A stretch of 64,000 bases of DNA from the NCBI RefSeq assembly GCF_030546805.1, contig NZ_JAUOPC010000005.1, positions 124,001 to 188,000 on the forward strand, given 5' to 3'. Both the position numbers and the translations under genes were made by a program. The notes beneath the pieces were generated by a model. It searched no databases and was not told the origin of the DNA. It saw nothing but the letters and a program-made list of their open reading frames with translations. The stretch is from Cyclobacterium sp. 1_MG-2023. Lineage in GTDB: Bacteria; Bacteroidota; Bacteroidia; Cytophagales; Cyclobacteriaceae. Of the stretch, positions 47,661-56,448 are shown one piece after another; position 1 is the stretch's first letter, and each line of letters starts with the position of its first letter.

Positions 47661-48430
47661 GATGTTTCTAGTTGTTGGGTTAAAAGAACAAATTCATCTA
47701 CTCCCAGTTGCTCGGCCCTTGAATCTAATATTGGTAATGCTTTAAATTCATCTGAAAGGCCCATTGGTTTCAATGCATTTCTTAGGGTTTTCCTTCTGGT
47801 ACTAAAAGCCTGTTTGACAAGTCTGAAAAACAGCTTTTCATCACAATCCAACTTCTCTACATTGTTTCGGCTGATGCGGATCACCCCACTGTTCACTTTG
47901 GGAGGAGGGTCAAATACTTCCGGTGGCACCGTAAATAAATATTCAACATCATAATAAGCTTGTAACAAAACACTTAAAATACCATAGGTCTTGTTTCCTT
48001 TTTTCGCAGTCATCCTTTCCGCTACTTCTTTCTGCAACATCCCTACTACTTCTGTCACCAGCTCTCTCTTTTCCAATACCTTAAAAAATATTTGACTGGA
48101 AATATTGTAAGGAAAATTGCCAATAATCGCATGAGGGCCCGCTAATTTATCCTTGAAATGATAATTCAAGAAGTCCCCTTCAATGATGGTTAGTGAATCC
48201 GGCTCATATTTTTTCTCAAGATAATGGATAGATTCTTTGTCTATTTCTATCAGATGTAATTCCCAATTTTTCTCCAACAAAAAATCAGTTAGCACGCCCA
48301 TCCCCGGTCCAATTTCTAACACTACATTGGCACCCCTATGCCCAGTAAGTGCTCCAGCTATCTTCTCTGCAACACTTAAGTCTTTTAGAAAATGTTGGCC
48401 TAAATGTTTTTTAGCTCTCACTTTACTCAT
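47648..48430 (-). CDS. rsmA: 16S rRNA dimethyladenosine transferase (KsgA)
   Basis: The 260-residue SAM-dependent enzyme dimethylates two adjacent adenines near the 16S 3' end during small-subunit maturation. Marks are the N-terminal RAKKHLGQHFLKD, SAM motif EIGPGMGVLTDFLL, catalytic NFPYNISSQIF and the C-terminal VKQAFSTRRKTLRNAL. It is first in a likely rsmA-mgtE-dehydrogenase unit, with overlapping translation into mgtE. Confidence 0.96.
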   Translation of the reverse strand: MSKVRAKKHLGQHFLKDLSVAEKIAGALTGHRGANVVLEIGPGMGVLTDFLLEKNWELHLIEIDKESIHYLEKKYEPDSLTIIEGDFLNYHFKDKLAGPHAIIGNFPYNISSQIFFKVLEKRELVTEVVGMLQKEVAERMTAKKGNKTYGILSVLLQAYYDVEYLFTVPPEVFDPPPKVNSGVIRISRNNVEKLDCDEKLFFRLVKQAFSTRRKTLRNALKPMGLSDEFKALPILDSRAEQLGVDEFVLLTQQLETSWKN

Positions 48431-48462
48431 AACAATGCTAATTTAAAGGGATTTTAAGTCAC

Positions 48463-48470
48463 CAAAAGTA
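48463..48470 (-). promoter_or_regulatory. Candidate -7 element for rsmA
   Basis: On the minus strand 48470-48463 reads TACTTTTG, an exact TAnnTTTG match, 33 bases before the ATG. A -33 TTG is not clear, so support is partial. Confidence 0.35.
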
Positions 48471-48664
48471 AACAATATAATGCTACGACCATAACATAAA
48501 CTGAACAGCATTAAAAAATATAAAAAGCCTTTTACCTCAACATTTCTATCCAATTTAAATCATATACGCTAGCTTAAGCTACCCTATTGGATGTGGCATT
48601 ATTTTACCTTTTCCTTTCCATAATTACAAAGGCTATAACAGTATTTCCGTAGGGCCAAGCTCAG

Positions 48665-49183
48665 TCAAAATACTTTCTTTTTAATTTTAGTAAGTTCTTG
48701 CTCATCTTTCTTAACGCTTATTTCAGGATAATAACTCCTCAGGCGAATATCTTGGGGCACATTATTGTATTGGTCTCTCAACCATTCTACAGCCGAAGCA
48801 CTTAATAGCGAAAGTTTCACAGGAACGATCCCATCATTTACCATGTCTAAATGCTCGGCTACCCCTTTGGAAAGGTCGATTATTCGCTTAGAATTTTGCG
48901 GCAAGCGATCATTTATTCTTACAATGGCTTGCAAACCGTTCTTTTGATTGGTCACCTTCACCAAAGTTCCAAAAGGCAAGTGCTTGTGGGCCGCGGTAAA
49001 TTCCCGCATATTGTAAACTTCTCCATTCGCTGTCCGACGATTATGAAATCGAACACCATAATAACTGGCAATTCCTTCTTGAATGACCAACAGGGAGTCT
49101 GGGTAAGTAAAGGGAGATTGTGCCCATGAGATGCTTTCGAAGCCAATGACAAGCACAAGGCATATAGCCAAAATTCTTTTCAT
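48665..49183 (-). CDS. RlpA-family exported double-psi beta-barrel protein
   Basis: From ATG 49183 it has 172 residues: a signal peptide ending ISWAQ, then the RlpA barrel with GIASYYGVRFHNRRTANGE, FTAAHKHLPFGTLVKVTN, VRINDRLP and RIIDLSKGVAEHLDM. Family members are lytic transglycosylases that cut glycan strands lacking peptides, often at the septum. There is no SPOR domain. An in-frame GTG at 49198 is an alternative start. It is a single gene. Confidence 0.9.
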   Translation of the reverse strand: MKRILAICLVLVIGFESISWAQSPFTYPDSLLVIQEGIASYYGVRFHNRRTANGEVYNMREFTAAHKHLPFGTLVKVTNQKNGLQAIVRINDRLPQNSKRIIDLSKGVAEHLDMVNDGIVPVKLSLLSASAVEWLRDQYNNVPQDIRLRSYYPEISVKKDEQELTKIKKKVF

Positions 49184-49620
49184 AACGTTTTTACTCACAA
49201 CAATTGTTCCACTAGGATTAGGAATTGGGTTTTTTACCTATTCGGCAAAACGCATTTTATTTTGACCCATTTTAATCCCATAATACAAGCGACAATAGTC
49301 TCTTCAAGTGAAAATTCCTTCAAAATTACATAAATGTCCTTGTCCTACTCTGTCTTTAACGTAAATTTATCTATAGGTTATGTATTGAATTTTCGGTATT
49401 CTTAAAATATTAGTAAGCAACAGAAGAGCATCAATACCTTGAAAACGAAAGAATAGGGAGTAAATTAAAGGAAATAAAATGAGCCAAACTGCAGCTTTTC
49501 AACTATGGAACAGAGGCAAAATGTTTAGTTTCATTACCAGTATTAGACAAACCTACTTCAACTATTGAAAACCATTTGATCCATTTAAACCCCAATAGGT
49601 TAACCATATTATTGTCGACA
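49184..49620. other. Intergenic gap between rlpA-like gene and sbcD
   Basis: This 437-base divergent region is AT-rich with no strong TAnnTTTG. A 29-codon frame at 49479-49568 has a purine-rich stretch (AAGGAAATAAA) before its ATG, but its composition and the lack of any family argue against a gene. Confidence 0.4.
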
Positions 49621-50856
49621 ATGAAGCAAATTAAAATTTTACATACAGCCGATTGGCATTTGGGAAAAAGACTTCAGGAAGCTTCCCGATTGGAAGAACA
49701 AAAGCTTGTCCTCGAGGAAATAATCGACATTGCCAATTCAGAAGATGTTGATTTGGTTTTACTTGCAGGAGATATATTTGATGGGTTTAACCCAAGCCAC
49801 GAAGCGATCGAATTGCTTTACAAGACACTTCGAAAGCTTTCCAAAAATGGGAAAAGGCCGGTGGTTGCCATTTCTGGCAATCATGATAGCAGCCAATTTA
49901 TAGAAGCGCCGGACCCCTTGGCTAGGGAGATGGGCATATTTTTTTACAGCAGATATGACAGCGTTATCCCCACAGGTAAACTTGACAGTGGCATTGAAGT
50001 GGTGGTCTCAGACAAAGGTTTCATTTCATTGCAACTACCACATTTGGATTTTCCGGTACGAATAATATTGGCTCCTTATGCCAATGAGGTCTCTTTGCGA
50101 ACCTATTTAGGAGAAGGAGATAGAGAAAATGAGTTGCGTAAAGTATTGGAAGAAAAATGGAAGAACTTGGCGGATCAGTATTGTGACAGCTCGGGTTTGA
50201 ATGTATTCCTCGGGCATTTCTTCTTTGTCAAGGAAGGCACCACTCCTGAAAAAGAACCGGAAAGTGAACGCCCCATTCTGCATGTGGGAGGAACGCAGGC
50301 CCTGTATACATCAAATATCCCTTCACAAATCCAGTATGCCGCATTGGGACACTTGCACCGCTACCATGCCGCTAGCAAAAGTCCCGTTCCGGTCGTTTAC
50401 TCCAGCTCTCCTTTGGCTTATTCTTTCAGTGAGGCCGGCCAGGAAAAACAGGTGGTCCTCATTACCGGCACTCCCAATGAACCGGTTAATTATAAACCTA
50501 TTCCCCTAAAACAAGGCAGGAAACTGGAAAGAAAAAATTTCAGTGACTTGCCTACCGCTCTGGAATGGCTGGAAGAAAACCCTTATTGTTTTGTGGAATT
50601 GACCTACGAAACTGACGATGCCATAGATGCAGCCACAAGAAAAAGTCTTTTGCAAGCACATGACGGGATCATCAACATTATTCCCCAAATTAAAAACCTG
50701 GGAAACGAGCAAGACCAACAGCTTCAGGTAAAAGATTTAGAAAAAGACATGACAAGTTTATTTAAAATGTACTACCAAAGTGAAAAAGGGCAACTTCCCA
50801 ATGAAGCCCTGTTGTCAGTATTCAATGAAATCCTTAGCCAAGACGATAAAATATGA
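49621..50856 (+). CDS. sbcD: Exonuclease subunit SbcD (Mre11-like)
   Basis: The 411-residue nuclease has metallophosphoesterase motifs HTADWHLGK, LAGDIFDG, SGNHDSS and LGHLHRY, which bind two Mn2+. With SbcC it opens DNA hairpins and trims protein-blocked ends. ATG 49621 matches the family start (MKQIKILHTADWHLG); an earlier in-frame ATG at 49576 is unlikely. Its TGA overlaps the sbcC ATG (ATGA). A hairpin nuclease is of some interest in a chromosome that carries the hairpin-rich repeat array 5 kb away, though the two need not be linked. Confidence 0.94.
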   Translation: MKQIKILHTADWHLGKRLQEASRLEEQKLVLEEIIDIANSEDVDLVLLAGDIFDGFNPSHEAIELLYKTLRKLSKNGKRPVVAISGNHDSSQFIEAPDPLAREMGIFFYSRYDSVIPTGKLDSGIEVVVSDKGFISLQLPHLDFPVRIILAPYANEVSLRTYLGEGDRENELRKVLEEKWKNLADQYCDSSGLNVFLGHFFFVKEGTTPEKEPESERPILHVGGTQALYTSNIPSQIQYAALGHLHRYHAASKSPVPVVYSSSPLAYSFSEAGQEKQVVLITGTPNEPVNYKPIPLKQGRKLERKNFSDLPTALEWLEENPYCFVELTYETDDAIDAATRKSLLQAHDGIINIIPQIKNLGNEQDQQLQVKDLEKDMTSLFKMYYQSEKGQLPNEALLSVFNEILSQDDKI

Positions 50857-53800
50857 TTCCTTTAAAGCTTTCCGTTCAAGGACTTTATTCCTACAAGGAA
50901 GAACAAACCATAGATTTTGAAAAACTTACTGCAGCAGGAATTTTTGGCATTTTCGGTGCCGTCGGCAGTGGGAAATCCTCCATTTTGGAGGCCATACTTT
51001 TGGCCCTGTACGGTAGCACTGAAAGGCTGTCGGACAGAGGTGAAAAAAACAGCATGGTCAACCTGCAAAGCCAACAGTTGCTTATCAATTTCGAATTCAA
51101 AGCAGGGAAAAACAACAGTCAGATTTATTTAGCCAGGTATGCAGTCAAGCGGAACAGCAAAAGATTTGATGAGATAAAACCTGCAGAACACACATTTTAT
51201 CTTAAGGAAGGAGATGCAACCACACCGCTGAATCAGAATGCTGAAGCCATAATCGGCATGAAAAAGGAGCATTTTAAGCAAACGGTGATTATTCCACAAG
51301 GTAAATTCAGGGAATTTATAGACCTTACCCCCGGACCTAGAGCTGAAATGATGAAGGAGCTGTTTGGCTTGGGACGCTTTGATTTGTCAGCCAAAACCGG
51401 CAGTCTCTTAAAAGCGGTCAGGGGAGAATTGATCCGACTGGAAACACAATTGGAAGGCCTAGGCGATATTTCTGCAGAAGTTTTAAAAGAAAAAGAAAAA
51501 GCACAGCAAGAATTAACAAAAACTGTGAATGCTACCTCAGAAAGCCTTGAAAAGACCAACTTACAATTTCAATCCCTTCAAGCACAAAAGCAAAAGCACA
51601 GCCAACTGCTGGCCTACCAAAAGCAGTGGGAGGTTCTTCAAAGCCGAACGAAAGAAATTGAAACCAAGAAAAAGGAGCTGAAAGCCTTTATACAGGCAAA
51701 TAGCTATTTGAAACCGGTTTGGAATCAAATAAAAGATGAGCAGTTAGAGCTAGAAAAAGCCACCATAGGACTTGCAGATTGCAGCAGGTTTAAGCTAACC
51801 TACGCAGAACAAATCGACAAGCTGGAGCAAGAGGAAGAGGATTTGAGGAAAAAGGCTGACAAACGCCCAGAGCGGGAAGCCAAAATTAGGGACTTGGAAA
51901 AGGTTATAGCGATTCAAATCATCCAAAGGAAACTGAACACCGCTCAAAAAAAAGTTTCTCAGATTAAACCCACTTTAGAAGAAGGCCAAACCCAACAAAA
52001 AGCCTTAGAGAAGCAACTTGATTTATTGGAAAAGGAGCTTGAAGAGAATAGAAACCAGTCCAATAGTACACTCATGGCAAGACTTACCGGCGACTTAAAG
52101 GATTGGAAAAGCCTCTCCTTGAGCATCAAAAGGCTGGAAGAGGCCATTGCCAAGTTAAAATTGGAAAATGATTCCATTCAGATTGAGGAAAACAAAATTC
52201 TAGCCATGATTCCTGCCCAATTCACGAGTTTGGAACTCTGGGATTCTTGGGAAAAAGAAAACATCAAATCTATAGAAGAGGCTAAAGCAAAGTTTATCGA
52301 AAAAAAGGCTTTACAGGCCCATATCAAAAGTTTGAGAAATGGAGAACCTTGCCCACTATGTGGAGCTGTAGACCACCCTTCCCCACTTACTTCAGATCAT
52401 ACTGAAGAGAAGGTAAACGTCTATAATCAACAAATCGACGAGGGCGGGCAGAAACTGGAAAAAATCCAGCAACTTTCCCGCAAGCTATACGATCAGGAGC
52501 TCCAAAAAGCCAATCAAACTAAACTAATATCCGACAAAACCGGAGAACTGCAGGACTTAAACCATCAATTCAACACCCTCAAAAATGAGTTAAGCACTTT
52601 AGGTATACATACTCTGGAAGATATCAATGAAAGGCTCTCAGTCCTTACGGATCAAATTAAAAAAGAAGATCAACTTCACAACAGTGCTCGGGATTATAGA
52701 AAAAAAATAGACATTCTGCGGACTCGAATAGATGGTGCCCATCAAGAACTGAGAGAGGAAGAACAGCAGGCTATTGCCCATGCCAGCACCTTACAAGCAA
52801 AGGAAGATGAAATCAGTGACAAGGCTTTCTGTGAAAAATACATGGATTCTTCTACTGAGACCATCCAGCAAATGATAGCCAGTGTTCGAAAGGACATTGA
52901 AGACACGACCAATTTATTGGATGGGAAACAAAAAGTACTGAAGGAAAAGCGCCAAGATGCTGCAACCAATTTGGCCAATCTGGAGAATTTCAGCAAAAAC
53001 AAAGAGGAAGCATCTATCAAACTGGAAAAGTTGAAAAATGAATTCGATGCTTTGAAAACCCAGTATGGACAAACAGATCAGGCTCAGTTGGAAAAACTAT
53101 TCAACAGCAAGTTGGATGAAGACAAGCTTGATCAAGAAATACGGGAATATGAGCAAGACTGTTCCGTAGTTCAATCCCACTTGGCAACTCTAGAAGCTGA
53201 AGAAGGCATCAAAACCTTTGACCAGAATTACTTTGACGAAGTTGCAGAAAATCACGCAAAGAAGAAAGAGGAATTGGAGCAGGTTCAAAAAGAGAAAATA
53301 AACATAGACCGAGATGTTTCAGACATTAGGGAGAAGCTTGAGACAAAGAAAGGTTTACTAAAGATATTGGATACCATGGAAAACAGGGCTTCCAATTTAA
53401 AAGAATTGGAACAGTTGTTTAAAGGCAGTGGCTTTGTGAAATTTGTCAGCAGCATATACCTTAAAGAATTGTGTAACACGGCCAATAAGCGATTTACACA
53501 ATTGACAAAAAACAGCCTAAGACTGGAAATTGATGACAACAATACTTTTTGGGTGATAGATTATTTAAATGATGGACGAAAAAGGTTACTCAAAACTTTA
53601 TCCGGAGGCCAAACCTTTCAGGCATCCTTATGTTTAGCGCTGGCTTTGGCAGAAAAGGTAAAATCACTCAATCAAGCGGATCAAAGTTTTTTCTTTTTGG
53701 ATGAGGGCTTTGGAGCTTTGGACAGGAAGTCCCTAAGAATAGTTTTTGAAACCTTGAAGGCCCTAAGGCATGAAAACAGAATTGTAGGTATAATAAGTCA

Positions 53801-53891
53801 TGTAGAAGAATTGCAACAAGAAATTGGTGTTTATGCCAATATAGAATTAGACCCTGAAAAAGGGAGTCAAGTAAATTACAGTTATCAATAA
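50853..53891 (+). CDS. sbcC: Exonuclease subunit SbcC (Rad50-like)
   Basis: The 1012-residue SMC-like ATPase has Walker A GAVGSGKSSILEAI near the N-terminus and two long coiled-coil arms. A zinc-hook CPLCG lies in the middle (about residue 502), and the C-terminal ATPase lobe has signature LSGGQTFQASL and Walker B FFFLDEGFGALD. It pairs with SbcD by translational coupling. Length is in the normal range of about 1000-1050. Confidence 0.95.
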   Translation: MIPLKLSVQGLYSYKEEQTIDFEKLTAAGIFGIFGAVGSGKSSILEAILLALYGSTERLSDRGEKNSMVNLQSQQLLINFEFKAGKNNSQIYLARYAVKRNSKRFDEIKPAEHTFYLKEGDATTPLNQNAEAIIGMKKEHFKQTVIIPQGKFREFIDLTPGPRAEMMKELFGLGRFDLSAKTGSLLKAVRGELIRLETQLEGLGDISAEVLKEKEKAQQELTKTVNATSESLEKTNLQFQSLQAQKQKHSQLLAYQKQWEVLQSRTKEIETKKKELKAFIQANSYLKPVWNQIKDEQLELEKATIGLADCSRFKLTYAEQIDKLEQEEEDLRKKADKRPEREAKIRDLEKVIAIQIIQRKLNTAQKKVSQIKPTLEEGQTQQKALEKQLDLLEKELEENRNQSNSTLMARLTGDLKDWKSLSLSIKRLEEAIAKLKLENDSIQIEENKILAMIPAQFTSLELWDSWEKENIKSIEEAKAKFIEKKALQAHIKSLRNGEPCPLCGAVDHPSPLTSDHTEEKVNVYNQQIDEGGQKLEKIQQLSRKLYDQELQKANQTKLISDKTGELQDLNHQFNTLKNELSTLGIHTLEDINERLSVLTDQIKKEDQLHNSARDYRKKIDILRTRIDGAHQELREEEQQAIAHASTLQAKEDEISDKAFCEKYMDSSTETIQQMIASVRKDIEDTTNLLDGKQKVLKEKRQDAATNLANLENFSKNKEEASIKLEKLKNEFDALKTQYGQTDQAQLEKLFNSKLDEDKLDQEIREYEQDCSVVQSHLATLEAEEGIKTFDQNYFDEVAENHAKKKEELEQVQKEKINIDRDVSDIREKLETKKGLLKILDTMENRASNLKELEQLFKGSGFVKFVSSIYLKELCNTANKRFTQLTKNSLRLEIDDNNTFWVIDYLNDGRKRLLKTLSGGQTFQASLCLALALAEKVKSLNQADQSFFFLDEGFGALDRKSLRIVFETLKALRHENRIVGIISHVEELQQEIGVYANIELDPEKGSQVNYSYQ

Positions 53892-53896
53892 AAAAA

Positions 53897-53921
53897 AGCA
53901 TCCCTGGACATCAGGGATGCT
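53897..53921 (-). terminator. Terminator between sbcC and the GH57 gene
   Basis: AGCATCCCTG (53897-53906) pairs with CAGGGATGCT (53912-53921). The minus strand continues into eight T, so it serves the GH57 operon; on the plus strand the tail is poor. Confidence 0.85.
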
Positions 53922-53950
53922 AACAATTTCACACAAGTACATCAATATAA

Positions 53951-55153
53951 TTATACCCTGACTTTTTCCGCTTGTTTAATTCTAAGGATAAAATCACTAA
54001 GTACGTTCATGTAATTGATAAATGCTTCATATGGGCTTTCGTAAGGACTAAAGTAAGCATGAATATCTCCATCAGAGAAGAATTTGGTACACATGTAATA
54101 AAAGTGGTCACTAGTCTGTAAATACCGCCAATCTCGGTAAAGGTCAGGGTCATCACAGTTTTTGACTCTTTGCTCCAGTTCGAACAGTCTATCAAATGCT
54201 TCATCCTGGAGGTCATTACCTAACCAAGCGGTAAGGTCACGCTCCTCATCGGCCCAAGAAATCGGGGTTGGCACATTGATCTGCCCTACAGGGGATGCAT
54301 TGGCGATTACCTCCGATGGCGTAGAAAAGCTAAAGTCAGTTTGTTGGAAAATTGCCCCCGGAAGATCTTTCATAAATTCAAAAATGCCTGTCTCCTTCCA
54401 TTGGTGTTCACCAAATGTCTCATAATCCATAAATAGATTGATCACCTCATCTTCTTGGGGCACTTGATTGAGCCAGCCGATAAACTTATCTGTGGTGAGG
54501 GGATAATCCGTCCAGGTTTTTTCACCAAATCTAAAGGCTATATCATCACTAAGCCTAAAATTTTTAAGCAGTACTTTCAGTTTGGGTTCAATTGAATTTA
54601 CATATACAAAATTGGGGCTTTTCCATCCCAGGATATGCTTGGCTCCTTCAGACAGGATCCCATCAAAACCCATTTTTGCGACCATCGCCCCTATTTCATC
54701 AGAGTAGATCAACTCTGTATTTCTAAATACCTTGGGTTTATAGCCATTGAAATGATGCTGAATCTTCTCCTGATGCAGCTTTACCATATCTTTAAACTCA
54801 GTCTCACTTTTGAGGGCACAAAGTGAATGCCCATAAGTCTCATTGAGTAATTCCACATGACCTGTAGCCACCAGTTCTTGAAAACTGTGAAGTACTTCCG
54901 GGGCATAGGCTTCCATTTGGTCGAGAACCGTACCTGAGAGTGAAAAGCACACCTTGAACTTCCCATCAAATTTCCTGATTAATTCCAACAAAAGTTGATT
55001 CATTGGCAAGTAGCACTTTTTGGCTACCTTATTCATGATGTTTCTGTTCGAGTAGTCATCCCAATAATCATGATCATCCCCAATCTCAAAAAAGCGATAA
55101 GGTTTTAATCTAAAGGGTTGGTGTACTTGAAAATAAAAACAAATGGTTCTCAT
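53951..55153 (-). CDS. GH57 family alpha-amylase/glucanotransferase
   Basis: This 400-residue protein has GH57 marks: FQVHQPFRLKPYRF (region 1), the catalytic glutamate in FRNTELIYSDE and the acid/base region in MDYETFGEHQW. It has no signal peptide, so it acts in the cytoplasm on glycogen or maltodextrin. It is the last gene of a three-gene unit, three bases after the glycosyltransferase. This set is conserved in Bacteroidota. Confidence 0.9.
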   Translation of the reverse strand: MRTICFYFQVHQPFRLKPYRFFEIGDDHDYWDDYSNRNIMNKVAKKCYLPMNQLLLELIRKFDGKFKVCFSLSGTVLDQMEAYAPEVLHSFQELVATGHVELLNETYGHSLCALKSETEFKDMVKLHQEKIQHHFNGYKPKVFRNTELIYSDEIGAMVAKMGFDGILSEGAKHILGWKSPNFVYVNSIEPKLKVLLKNFRLSDDIAFRFGEKTWTDYPLTTDKFIGWLNQVPQEDEVINLFMDYETFGEHQWKETGIFEFMKDLPGAIFQQTDFSFSTPSEVIANASPVGQINVPTPISWADEERDLTAWLGNDLQDEAFDRLFELEQRVKNCDDPDLYRDWRYLQTSDHFYYMCTKFFSDGDIHAYFSPYESPYEAFINYMNVLSDFILRIKQAEKVRV

Positions 55154-55156
55154 ATC

Positions 55157-56437
55157 CTATTGATTAACGGTTTGCTTATAAATACCTATTACTTTTTCGG
55201 CAACGTGCTCCCATTTGAGCCTTTTTAATTCTTCTCTACCCATTTCTTTAAACATTTTGGAGATCCCATTGTAATGTAGCAATGCAAAAATTGCATCAGC
55301 CATAGCATCTATATCCCAAAAATCAACCTTTACAGCGTTTTGCAATACTTCGGCTACTCCAGACTGTTTGGAAATAATTACGGGAGTATTATGCCTTACT
55401 GCTTCAAGGGGTGATATACCAAAAGGTTCTGATACAGAAGGCATGACATACACATCACTCAAGGCAAACATTTTGTCCACATCATCCCCTTTTAGGAAGC
55501 CCGTAAAATGGAACTTTGTACCTATCCTTAGTTCAGCAACCCTTTGGATCATGCGGTTGAGAAGATCTCCCGATCCTGCCATCACAAATCTGACATTTTC
55601 ATCTTTCTTTATCACTTTTGCCGCAGCTTCCACAAAATATTCAGGTCCTTTCTGAAAGGTTATCCTTCCTAAAAATGTGACAATTTTTTCGGGCACCTTC
55701 TTCTCTACATGGGACTTGATGATACTTGTATCCAAAACAGCATTATGAACCACGGTTACCTTTTCTTCAGGTATGCCATATTTGGTCACTATTGTGTTTT
55801 TGGTGAGTTGGCTTACAGCGATAATTTTATCCGCTGCTTCCATGCCTGCTTTCTCTATATCAAAGACCCTTTGATTTACAGTTTGCCCGGAGCGATCAAA
55901 TTCTGTGGCATGTACATGTGCAATCATGGGTTTCCCACTGATCTGTTTGGCGGCTATACCTGCGGGAAAGGAAAGCCAATCATGGGCATGAATCAAGTCA
56001 AACTTTTTATTTTTGGCAATTTGAGCGGCAACCAGGGCATAACGTGACACTTCCAGTATCAGGTCTTTACCATATTTACCGCTAAAACTAAATTTATTGG
56101 CCAGTACACTGGATTCTAGCTCATCCTGATCTTTAAGCAAACGTTCGGTATGGTTATGATATTCCTCAGGACTGAGGTAGGGGACCAGAAAAGAACTTAC
56201 CTCAAGGTAGGTCAGGTTTTTCCATATGTCACGAAAACGGCGTTCCCTATAATCAATTTCTATTTCACTCGCGTTCACAAATTCAGCCAATGGATCTTCA
56301 TCACCCCAGAGTTTTGGAACAACAAAAATCAGGTCTTGTTTGTGGTGGTCCATTCCTTTAACTAAACCATAACAGGCAGTACCTAAACCACCAGAAATAT
56401 GAGGAGGAAATTCCCAACCAAACATTAATACTTTCAT
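55157..56437 (-). CDS. Glycosyltransferase family 4, glycogen synthase-like
   Basis: The 426-residue GT-B enzyme starts MFGWEFPPHISGGLGTACYG, with the glycine-rich loop seen in starch/glycogen synthases. The C-terminal half has FLGRITFQKGPEYFVEAA and SEPFGISPLEAVRHNTPVI (E-x7-E). It is probably the glucan synthase of the operon; donor specificity (ADP- or UDP-glucose) cannot be read. It lies 11 bases after the debranching enzyme gene. Confidence 0.9.
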   Translation of the reverse strand: MKVLMFGWEFPPHISGGLGTACYGLVKGMDHHKQDLIFVVPKLWGDEDPLAEFVNASEIEIDYRERRFRDIWKNLTYLEVSSFLVPYLSPEEYHNHTERLLKDQDELESSVLANKFSFSGKYGKDLILEVSRYALVAAQIAKNKKFDLIHAHDWLSFPAGIAAKQISGKPMIAHVHATEFDRSGQTVNQRVFDIEKAGMEAADKIIAVSQLTKNTIVTKYGIPEEKVTVVHNAVLDTSIIKSHVEKKVPEKIVTFLGRITFQKGPEYFVEAAAKVIKKDENVRFVMAGSGDLLNRMIQRVAELRIGTKFHFTGFLKGDDVDKMFALSDVYVMPSVSEPFGISPLEAVRHNTPVIISKQSGVAEVLQNAVKVDFWDIDAMADAIFALLHYNGISKMFKEMGREELKRLKWEHVAEKVIGIYKQTVNQ

Positions 56438-56448
56438 ATATTGTCCCT

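Noticed and set aside
49479-49568. 29-codon frame with purine-rich upstream sequence before sbcD
   Set aside because: Too short, no terminator or family support, and no reason to expect a leader peptide for sbcDC.
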